5,303 nt of DNA, from positions 1 through 5,303 of the forward strand of contig DAIDLB010000233.1 of NCBI GenBank assembly GCA_027449725.1, in the 5' to 3' direction. The stretch is from Chlamydiota bacterium. GTDB taxonomy: Bacteria; Chlamydiota; Chlamydiia; Chlamydiales; SM23-39. Each line of letters opens with the position of its first letter. Position 1 is the first letter of the stretch. Shown one piece after another: positions 1 through 4,426 of the stretch. A program made the position numbers and the translations under genes. The notes beneath the pieces were generated by a model. It worked only from the letters and a program-made list of their open reading frames with translations. It searched no databases and was not told the origin of the DNA.

Positions 1-46
1 AGATATCAGATGGATTTTTATCTTCTGGAAGGGCAAATTTTTTCAT
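1..46 (-). CDS. 5' end of an unidentified divergent gene (partial)
   Basis: Only the first 15 codons lie in the window; they read MKKFALPEDKNPSDI and run off the left edge. The ATG (positions 46-44) is supported by a strong Shine-Dalgarno sequence AAAGGAG seven bases upstream and by absence of a competing start nearby. The peptide is hydrophilic after the first residues and does not look like a classical signal peptide. Nothing in so short a stretch identifies the product. The gene points away from the T3SS cluster. In C. trachomatis the neighbour of the Scc4 gene is hemA, but these 15 residues do not resemble the start of a glutamyl-tRNA reductase to me. Its leader carries nested inverted repeats described separately. 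Confidence 0.6.
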   Translation of the reverse strand, partial: MKKFALPEDKNPSDI

Positions 47-104
47 GAGCGTACTCCTTTTGGTTGGATTTTTTCCTGTCAGAAAAATTCCAGAGGATAC
101 GCTC
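47..104 (-). repeat. nested inverted repeats in the leader of the divergent gene
   Basis: Outer arms: GAGCGTA at 47-53 pairs with TACGCTC at 98-104, and after one bulged base (54) TCC at 55-57 pairs with GGA at 95-97, giving ten base pairs. Inner arms: 66-75 pair with 82-91 at nine of ten positions (mismatch 69/88) around a six-base loop. As - strand RNA this forms a long stem that ends directly at the start codon and includes part of the ribosome binding site. The pairing is seen directly; a regulatory role is inference. It is not followed by a T tract in either direction, so it is not an ordinary terminator. Confidence 0.55.
54..60 (-). promoter_or_regulatory. Shine-Dalgarno site of the divergent gene
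   Basis: On the - strand this reads AAAGGAG, seven bases before the ATG at 46. It decides the start of the partial gene. Part of it (the GGA at 57-55) can pair with the UCC at 97-95 in the leader stem, so it may be partly hidden in the mRNA. Confidence 0.65.
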
Positions 105-115
105 TCTTTATTCCC

Positions 116-286
116 TCATCCACAACTTTCGGTTATATCTCGCGCTTGTTCGAATTGATCCTTAAATGAAAGCTTGCTCGGGTCAAGGCTGTTGCCCGGA
201 GCATTACCGGCAAGGTTAACTCCGGATGCGCTCGCACCCGGAGCTTGCAGCTCCAACTGCCCTTTAAATTTCCTGATGAGATTTTC
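116..286 (-). pseudogene. coding-like 56-codon tail without a start
   Basis: One - strand frame is open from just after a TAG at 289-287 to a TGA at 118-116. It contains no ATG. The translation has a balanced composition: a Gly/Ala/Asn-rich middle (residues about 15-32, including GASASGVNLAGNAPG) followed by a charged, helix-like end (SFKDQFEQARDI). It reads more like the C-terminus of a real protein than like shadow sequence. It is in a different frame from the transposase remnant just upstream, so either the two were joined by decay or the piece is the end of another gene interrupted by the element. I do not recognise the protein. It could equally be chance, or the GC-rich part could be a structured RNA. 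Confidence 0.3.
176..254. repeat. cluster of GC-rich hairpins
   Basis: Three inverted repeats follow each other. GCTCGGG (176-182) pairs with CCCGGAGC (195-202) with one bulge. CTCCGG (220-225) pairs with CCGGAG (238-243), and inside it TGCG (227-230) pairs with CGCA (233-236), making a 24-nt hairpin with one internal mismatch. GGAGCT (240-245) pairs with AGCTCC (249-254) around a three-base loop. The last two share 240-243, so they cannot both form fully. No T tract follows on either strand, so a standard Rho-independent terminator is not supported. Function unknown. Confidence 0.45.
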
Positions 287-408
287 CTATGCTTTTCAAG
301 TACAACGCATGTAATCGGCGACAAACGTTTTGATCCGAACATCTGAAACGTTCCTTATCGATGGCCTGTTTGTCCTCTTCTGTGATTGTGAACCTCGACT
401 TTGTACAT
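264..408 (-). pseudogene. N-terminal remnant of an IS630-type transposase (probable)
   Basis: From about position 390 down to 267 the - strand encodes a segment with FTITEEDKQAIDKERF, then RRLHALYLKSIGKSHQEI, ending at a TAA (266-264). The pattern of a short acidic helix, then RRLHALYLKS, then a G-x-S-x-x-E-I helix is typical of the helix-turn-helix N-terminus of IS630/Tc1-type transposases; this is recognition of style, not a database result. An ATG at 408-406 starts MYKVE and would join this frame if one G at 393/394 were removed, suggesting a one-base frameshift. Only about 45 of the usual 300 or more residues remain. The start codon overlaps the palindrome at 397-458. This is old mobile-element debris beside the T3SS cluster. 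Confidence 0.5.
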
Positions 409-458
409 TTTTTTGCGGACAGATCCGGAGGAAGCCACGTCAAAAAATGAACAAAGTC
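397..458. repeat. 62-nt imperfect palindrome with ~21-bp arms
   Basis: Arm 397-417 (starting GACTTTGT) pairs with arm 438-458 (ending ACAAAGTC) at 19 of 21 positions counting one G-T pair; the mismatches are 405/450 and 414/441. The central 20 bases are unpaired apart from a small TCCGGA palindrome. Each arm contains a run of six or seven A/T. The ATG of the transposase remnant lies inside the left arm. The arms have the length and look of insertion-sequence terminal repeats, so this may be two facing ends, an end with a subterminal palindrome, or a very small MITE-like element. No flanking TA duplication is evident. Confidence 0.6.
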
Positions 459-480
459 AAGTGTAAGACATTCCTTTCCC

Positions 481-509
481 TTGTTTGATTTTCCTCGTCG
501 AGGAATAAT
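481..509 (+). promoter_or_regulatory. candidate promoter of the T3SS operon
   Basis: TTGTTT at 481-486 and AATAAT at 504-509 are separated by 17 bases, which fits a sigma70-type (sigma66 in chlamydiae) promoter with a weak -35 and a good -10. Transcription would begin near 516, leaving a short leader of about 17 bases before the ATG at 533. That is short for a leader carrying its own ribosome site, so the real start could lie further upstream. A perfect dyad occupies most of the spacer. Confidence 0.35.
491..505. promoter_or_regulatory. perfect 7-1-7 dyad, possible operator
   Basis: TTCCTCGTCGAGGAA is a perfect inverted repeat of seven bases around a single central T. A one-base centre cannot fold as a hairpin of this size without opening the inner pairs, so a protein-binding dyad is the more natural reading. 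It lies between the candidate -35 and -10 elements, where a bound dimer would block polymerase. No regulator is identifiable from this window. Confidence 0.4.
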
Positions 510-532
510 TGGCTTGAGGGTGGAATCCAACA

Positions 533-925
533 ATGACACTGAAACAGCTCCTGGAGCAACTCTGCGTTGACCTATCGGTTCCCTGTCCAAAATTCGACGC
601 GGAAAAAATGGCAGCGCTTCCGATCAACTCCGAACTCACTATCGATCTCCGCGATCTCTCGCCCGGATTTTCGCTTCATGCCAAAGTAGCTCCCATCGCA
701 ATTAAAAAACGGGAAGAACTCTACATCTATCTCATGCGCGCCAACTTTCTCGGGCAGGGAACGGGAGGCGCGAGGATCGGGATGGATGCAGACGAGAATT
801 TCTTGACACTGTCTCACGGATTTGCGTATGAGATGGACTATCAGACTTTCAAGGAAAGCGTTGAAGACTTTGTCAATTATGTACTCTACTGGCGCGAAGA
901 AACGGCAAAGTTCAAGGAAACATAA
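533..925 (+). CDS. scc4: Scc4-like type III secretion chaperone (CT663 homologue)
   Basis: The product (130 residues) has the layout of the CesT/SycE class I chaperone family: an N-terminal helix (about 3-14), beta strands (33-57), then LYIYLMRANFLGQGTGG (63-79), a strand with the FLTLSHGF segment (89-96), and a C-terminal helix (104-122, FKESVEDFVNYVLYW). Length fits the family. First position before cdsD matches CT663 (Scc4) of C. trachomatis. That protein pairs with Scc1 to chaperone the gatekeeper CopN, and is also reported to bind RNA polymerase sigma66 and the beta flap. Whether this protein has the RNA polymerase role cannot be seen here. The start at 533 follows GAGGGTGG by about nine bases. 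The stop is three bases before the cdsD start, so translation is probably coupled. Confidence 0.78.
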   Translation: MTLKQLLEQLCVDLSVPCPKFDAEKMAALPINSELTIDLRDLSPGFSLHAKVAPIAIKKREELYIYLMRANFLGQGTGGARIGMDADENFLTLSHGFAYEMDYQTFKESVEDFVNYVLYWREETAKFKET

Positions 926-928
926 TCC

Positions 929-2797
929 ATGCCCCATCTGATTGCACAAGAAGGCCCCCTCAAAGGACTTGTCCTGGATCTGGAAGACGGCGAAGAGTGG
1001 ATCGTCGGAAGAGATCCCGATGAAGCCGATCTTTTGGCCGAGGATGCGACCGTATCGCGCAAACATGTGCGCATCACAAAAAGCGGCGACGAGTTTTTTC
1101 TAAAAAATATCAGCCGCACGAGCCCCACGCTCATCAACGACGAGCCGATCCAGCCGAATGTCCCCTTAAGAGCGGGAGACAAAATCAAAATCGGCGAAAA
1201 CATCTTCGTCTTTTCCGATGAGGCAGCGCCCGCATCTAAAGAAGCTCCGCCTCAAAAAGCGTCCGGAGGCTACGACAATATTTTCGGAGACCTTGAAGAG
1301 CCTGAGCTGCCTCCCGAGCCCGAACCGCTGGAGACCGCCGCGCCGGTCGAAAGCGAGGAGCCGAGGGCCGCCAAGAGCGCCTACGACACCATCTTCGAAG
1401 ACATCGAAGCGGAATCCGAGATGCCGTTCAACCTCCTTGCGGAGACGCCCCTTGTCCTCAAGGTGATCGGCGGGCCGAACGCCGGCGCCGAAATCGGCCT
1501 CGAAAAGGGAAGAAGCTACCTCCTCGGAAAAGATTCGAGCAGCTGCGACATCGTCTTTCAAGACCTCAGCGTTTCGCGCAGCCACGCCCGTTTGAGCGTC
1601 TCGGAGAGCGGCATCATCGACCTGGAAGATCTCGGATCAAAAAATTCGACGATCATCAATGGCTCACCGATCACGGAAAAAAAGATCGTCACTTCTCAGG
1701 ATCTCATCGCGATGGGGACGACCGTCTTTCTCATCATCGATCGGGAAGCGGCGCAAGAGACGATCTTTTCTCCAGCCATTCCAGCTTATGAATCGGTCAG
1801 CACAGCTGAAAAAGCGGCCGCTCTCCCTGTAGAAGAAAAACCGGAGGCAGCAGCAATCGAAGAAGAGCCGCGGGAGATCGACTGGAAGCAGGAAAAAATT
1901 CCGTCGAAGCACCTCGTCCTCGCCGGCGCAGCCGCAGCGGTCTTCCTCATCGTCTTCATCAGCTTTTTCTCCCTCTTCAAATCGGAAAACATCGAACTGG
2001 CGGTCAAACTCCCCCATGACGCCATCCAGGAGGCGCTCGCCCCCTATCCCGCCGTCCACTATGCCTACAATCCGGACGCCCAAAAGCTCTTTTTGGCAGG
2101 GCATGTTCTAACAAATGTAGACTTTCAGGAGCTCCTCTTCAACCTGCAGCAGATCCACGACATCGCTGCGATGGAAAACAATATCGTCGTCGACGAAGGC
2201 GTCTCGAAGGCGATGAACGAAATCCTGAGCGCCCACTCCGAGTGGCAAGGGATCTCGATCGCCGCCGCCGAACCCGGCCGTTTCATTGCCCAGGGCTATG
2301 TGAAAACCGCCGAAGAAGCGGCGCTGGCGGCCGAGTATCTGGTCATCAATTTTCCTTACGTCGATCAGCTCCAAAACCGAATCGTCGTAGAAGACTTGCT
2401 CCGCATCCAGATTCAGAGCATGCTCATCGCATCCGGCCTCGGCAACGTCTCTTCCCAGGTGGCAAATGGGAATGTACTTCTGACCGGCTCCTATCCGGCG
2501 AGCCACGACTCCGCACTGGAAAAAGCCATCTCTCACATCAACAAATTGCAAGGCGTCCGCTCCGTTCGAAGCTTCGCCACCTCCGTTAGCGGACAGAGCG
2601 GCGGCACAGACATAACGAAACAATATGCAGTAACGGGAACGGCACTGCACGATGCAAAAGGCTATAGCGCCATTATCAATGGACGGATCTATACAATCGG
2701 ACAAAGCATTGATGGAATGAGTATCACTTCTATTGGATCAGATACGATTTTTCTTGAAAAAGATGGTTTGAAGTATAGAATCAGTTTTACCCGTTGA
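929..2797 (+). CDS. cdsD: CdsD (SctD), inner-membrane ring protein with two FHA domains
   Basis: The 622-residue product has FHA 1 at about 1-95 (G27-R28, S43-R-K-H46, N60, N70); an acidic, proline-rich linker (about 98-170); FHA 2 at about 180-265 (G200-K201, S216-R-S-H219, GSKNST at 236-241, N244-G245); a second acidic linker; one membrane helix (about 329-350); and a periplasmic part. The latter shows three ring-building/BON-like modules (about 357-421, 425-487, 489-550) and a small beta domain (566-622). SctD forms the inner-membrane ring with SctJ. In chlamydiae the FHA-bearing CdsD is reported to be phosphorylated by the kinase PknD. The Shine-Dalgarno AAGGAA (915-920) lies inside the end of the upstream gene. 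The protein is clearly shorter than the C. trachomatis CdsD. The last ~200 bases are more AT-rich than the middle of the gene. Confidence 0.9.
   Translation: MPHLIAQEGPLKGLVLDLEDGEEWIVGRDPDEADLLAEDATVSRKHVRITKSGDEFFLKNISRTSPTLINDEPIQPNVPLRAGDKIKIGENIFVFSDEAAPASKEAPPQKASGGYDNIFGDLEEPELPPEPEPLETAAPVESEEPRAAKSAYDTIFEDIEAESEMPFNLLAETPLVLKVIGGPNAGAEIGLEKGRSYLLGKDSSSCDIVFQDLSVSRSHARLSVSESGIIDLEDLGSKNSTIINGSPITEKKIVTSQDLIAMGTTVFLIIDREAAQETIFSPAIPAYESVSTAEKAAALPVEEKPEAAAIEEEPREIDWKQEKIPSKHLVLAGAAAAVFLIVFISFFSLFKSENIELAVKLPHDAIQEALAPYPAVHYAYNPDAQKLFLAGHVLTNVDFQELLFNLQQIHDIAAMENNIVVDEGVSKAMNEILSAHSEWQGISIAAAEPGRFIAQGYVKTAEEAALAAEYLVINFPYVDQLQNRIVVEDLLRIQIQSMLIASGLGNVSSQVANGNVLLTGSYPASHDSALEKAISHINKLQGVRSVRSFATSVSGQSGGTDITKQYAVTGTALHDAKGYSAIINGRIYTIGQSIDGMSITSIGSDTIFLEKDGLKYRISFTR
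2754..2781 (+). promoter_or_regulatory. candidate internal promoter for the needle genes
   Basis: Inside the 3' end of cdsD, TTGAAA (2754-2759) and TAGAAT (2776-2781) are separated by 16 bases, each one base away from the sigma70 consensus. Transcription would start near 2788 and give a leader of about 34 bases before the cdsE ATG, including its strong ribosome site. The surrounding sequence is AT-rich compared with the rest of cdsD. Confidence 0.45.
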
Positions 2798-2807
2798 AAA
2801 GAGACGG

Positions 2808-2814
2808 AAAGGAG
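2808..2814 (+). promoter_or_regulatory. strong Shine-Dalgarno site of cdsE
   Basis: AAAGGAG lies seven bases before the ATG at 2822 in the 24-nt gap after cdsD. It is the best ribosome site in the + strand cluster and fits a gene that must be well translated independently of cdsD. Confidence 0.7.
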
Positions 2815-2821
2815 ATAGTGA

Positions 2822-3061
2822 ATGTACGGAATGAAAAAGGACCAAGGCTCCAAAAGAGAGAAGTTTCAATTTGACCTGGAAATCGAAATGAAAGAGCAGC
2901 CTTCCAAGGCCAAGAAACTGATCGGGGACGCCGCAGACCGAATGCACGAGATCAAAACTGCGCTGAGAAGCGGAGTTGATGAAAAAGACTTTGACACTTT
3001 GGGCATCCTGCTGCATGGATACACAGCGCTGCAAAAAGTCCTGAAGAAAGCCAACCAATAA
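2822..3061 (+). CDS. cdsE: CdsE (SctE/YscE-like), small needle-subunit co-chaperone
   Basis: The 79-residue product is highly charged and almost entirely helical in appearance. It begins with a Lys-rich segment, then an acidic stretch (FDLEIEMKEQ at about 16-25), and two likely helices (27-50 and 54-77, the latter with DTLGILLHGYTALQKVLKKA). There is no signal peptide or membrane segment. Size and place between cdsD and the needle gene match CT665 (CdsE) of C. trachomatis. By analogy with the YscE-YscG-YscF and PscE-PscG-PscF complexes, it should pair with the TPR protein encoded two genes downstream and keep the needle subunit monomeric in the cytoplasm. It starts after a strong AAAGGAG; a second in-frame Met at residue 4 has poorer spacing. 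The call rests mainly on order, length and composition. Confidence 0.8.
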   Translation: MYGMKKDQGSKREKFQFDLEIEMKEQPSKAKKLIGDAADRMHEIKTALRSGVDEKDFDTLGILLHGYTALQKVLKKANQ

Positions 3062-3078
3062 AAAAAGGAAGAGACAAT

Positions 3079-3327
3079 ATGACTGAGGCCGCCAGCTTTG
3101 GATCAAGTGTAACCGGGATGACCCAGACCGTAAGCACCATGCAACAGAACGTGCTCCAATCGATGAGTGCGCTAAATGCGAACCCCTCAAACATGTCGCC
3201 GGCCGCAATGCTCACATTGCAGTTCCAGATGACGCAATTGAGCCAGGTCACTGAAGCGACATCGAACTTGATAGCGGGCATGAACAGCATGCTTTCAGCA
3301 ATCCTCCGAAACCTCAAAGGGAGCTAA
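3079..3327 (+). CDS. cdsF: CdsF (SctF), type III secretion needle subunit
   Basis: The 82-residue product has the needle-family form: a variable Ser/Thr-rich N-terminus, a helix to about residue 34, a short turn with prolines (P36-S-N-M-S-P41), and a long C-terminal helix (42-79) rich in Met, Leu, Gln and Thr. Needle proteins such as MxiH, PrgI and YscF are about 80-87 residues with the same helix-turn-helix and a turn containing prolines. It polymerises into the extracellular needle after export without a cleaved signal. No cysteine is present, whereas disulphide cross-linking of CdsF in elementary bodies has been reported for Chlamydia. It follows an AAGGAAGAG ribosome site (3065-3073). Its flanking genes encode the presumed chaperone pair CdsE and CdsG. 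Confidence 0.85.
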   Translation: MTEAASFGSSVTGMTQTVSTMQQNVLQSMSALNANPSNMSPAAMLTLQFQMTQLSQVTEATSNLIAGMNSMLSAILRNLKGS

Positions 3328-3334
3328 ATAACTT

Positions 3335-3772
3335 ATGGCAAAATGGAATTGGAAACAATGCAAAGAAGATTTCGTTCTCTTTGTCGAAGCCGGCTTTATT
3401 GCCGTCAACCAGGCGGACGAAGATGCTGCGCTCAAACTGTTTAAGGCAGCCGAGACGCTCAATCCAACGCATCACCTGCCCAAAATTGGAATGGGATATC
3501 TTTATCTCCATATGCTCGACCTGAAAAAGGCGTGCAAGATGCTCGAAGAAGCGCTGGAGATCGACCCGGATAATGACATGGCGAAAGCGATGTTGGGGAT
3601 CACCATGAGCCTTGACCCCGCGATGACGGCCAAAGCGGAAAAAGTGTTGAAGGAGATCCGCCACTCAGAGAATAAAATGGTCAAAGAACTCTCCGGATCG
3701 GCGCTGGATTTCATCGATACGTTTATAAAAAAAGAACCCTCTCCTGTTCAAGGTCAACGCAAGAAAAAATAA
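3335..3772 (+). CDS. cdsG: CdsG (SctG), TPR chaperone of the needle subunit
   Basis: The 145-residue product consists of TPR-like helix pairs. One clear unit runs from about 15 to 47 (AGFIAVNQADEDAALKLFKAAETLNP). A second runs from about 49 to 81 (GMGYLYLHMLDLKKACKMLEEALEIDP). A degenerate third covers about 83-126. The end is basic (QGQRKKK). There is no signal peptide or membrane helix, so it is cytoplasmic. Position matches CT667 (CdsG). YscG and PscG are TPR proteins that hold the hydrophobic C-terminal helix of the needle subunit, together with the YscE-type partner. The likely ribosome site AAGGGAG (3317-3323) lies within the last codons of cdsF, so expression of the two is linked. Other T3SS TPR chaperones, such as SycD types, are less likely given the order and length. 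Confidence 0.82.
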   Translation: MAKWNWKQCKEDFVLFVEAGFIAVNQADEDAALKLFKAAETLNPTHHLPKIGMGYLYLHMLDLKKACKMLEEALEIDPDNDMAKAMLGITMSLDPAMTAKAEKVLKEIRHSENKMVKELSGSALDFIDTFIKKEPSPVQGQRKKK

Positions 3773-3775
3773 CCT

Positions 3776-4423
3776 ATGACCTCCTCTCCCGAAAAACCGG
3801 ATCGAATTTCTCCCGGGGAACCGTCCATTCAGGGACGCCCCGGGCCCCCCCAGGCGCCGCCGGGAGACTTCGAATCATTCATGCAGAGCTCTTCGGGCGC
3901 GCAGCAAGGGATTACAACTCCTCCTCCCGGCCTCTCTCCCGCAGAAGTGCCGCAGGCAGCCAATGCAGCGCAAAACGTCCAGCCGTCCCTCGACTCGGTC
4001 CTAGCACAGATCAGCGTGGCCCAAGACAGTGTCGGCACCCTGCAAACGAAACTGAATACAAAAAATCTGCAGCTCACCAACGCGCAAAAGAGCCTGCTCA
4101 AGAGCAAGCTCTCGAGCGGCGCAACCCACCTGCGCGGCGTCAACGAGACGCTCGGGGTCGAGACGCCGCCGGCGCCGCCGCCCCAGACAGACAAGGGACC
4201 TCTCGCCAAACTTTTCGCCTATCTCTCCGACGGCGAAACACAGATAAACGCCGCCCAGGGGGAGCTGGTGAGGCTGCAGGGCCAAGGCAAACAGATGAAC
4301 CCCGCGGATCTGATTCGCATCCAGGTAAAGATGAACCAGGCGCAGCAGGAGCTGGATTATTCTTCGATGCTTGTAGGCAAGGCCGTCACGGCATTAACAC
4401 AACTCCTCAATACGCAGCTCTAA
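3776..4423 (+). CDS. CT668-like protein, proposed inner-rod protein (SctI)
   Basis: The 215-residue product begins with a disordered Pro/Gly/Ser-rich region (1-65), then Ala/Gln/Ser-rich helices (about 70-122, 147-172) interrupted by a proline patch (130-137). It ends with NPADLIRIQVKMNQ (175-188) running into a helix to L215. The last 40 or so residues have the shape of the SctI/PrgJ/YscI inner-rod C-terminus and align without gaps to residues 40-79 of the needle protein encoded at 3079-3327 (ten identities in 40). Position corresponds to C. trachomatis CT668. Inner-rod proteins join the needle to the export apparatus at the base of the channel. PrgJ and YscI are about 100-115 residues, so the long N-terminus is unusual. 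There is no clear ribosome site; the start is three bases after the cdsG stop, suggesting coupling. Orthology is fairly firm; the rod role is inference. Confidence 0.65.
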   Translation: MTSSPEKPDRISPGEPSIQGRPGPPQAPPGDFESFMQSSSGAQQGITTPPPGLSPAEVPQAANAAQNVQPSLDSVLAQISVAQDSVGTLQTKLNTKNLQLTNAQKSLLKSKLSSGATHLRGVNETLGVETPPAPPPQTDKGPLAKLFAYLSDGETQINAAQGELVRLQGQGKQMNPADLIRIQVKMNQAQQELDYSSMLVGKAVTALTQLLNTQL

Positions 4424-4426
4424 ATT

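Noticed and set aside
132..137. TATAAC on the - strand as -10 of the divergent gene
   Set aside because: No acceptable -35 lies 16-18 bases upstream; likewise TTGTGG/TATCCT nearer the gene has a 20-base spacer, so no promoter is listed for that gene.
220..243. Rho-independent terminator
   Set aside because: The stem is strong but no T tract follows it on either strand.
120..300. tRNA or known small RNA gene
   Set aside because: I looked for a cloverleaf with a TTCGANNC-type T arm and CCA-side acceptor pairing in the hairpin-rich area and found none.
572..1066. 164-codon open frame on the - strand
   Set aside because: It lies antisense to the scc4/cdsD junction, has no ribosome site, and its protein has no recognisable pattern; a mirror of GC-rich coding sequence.
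2108..2704. 198-codon open frame on the - strand
   Set aside because: Antisense to the periplasmic part of cdsD; the + strand frame shows consistent domain structure, the - strand one does not.
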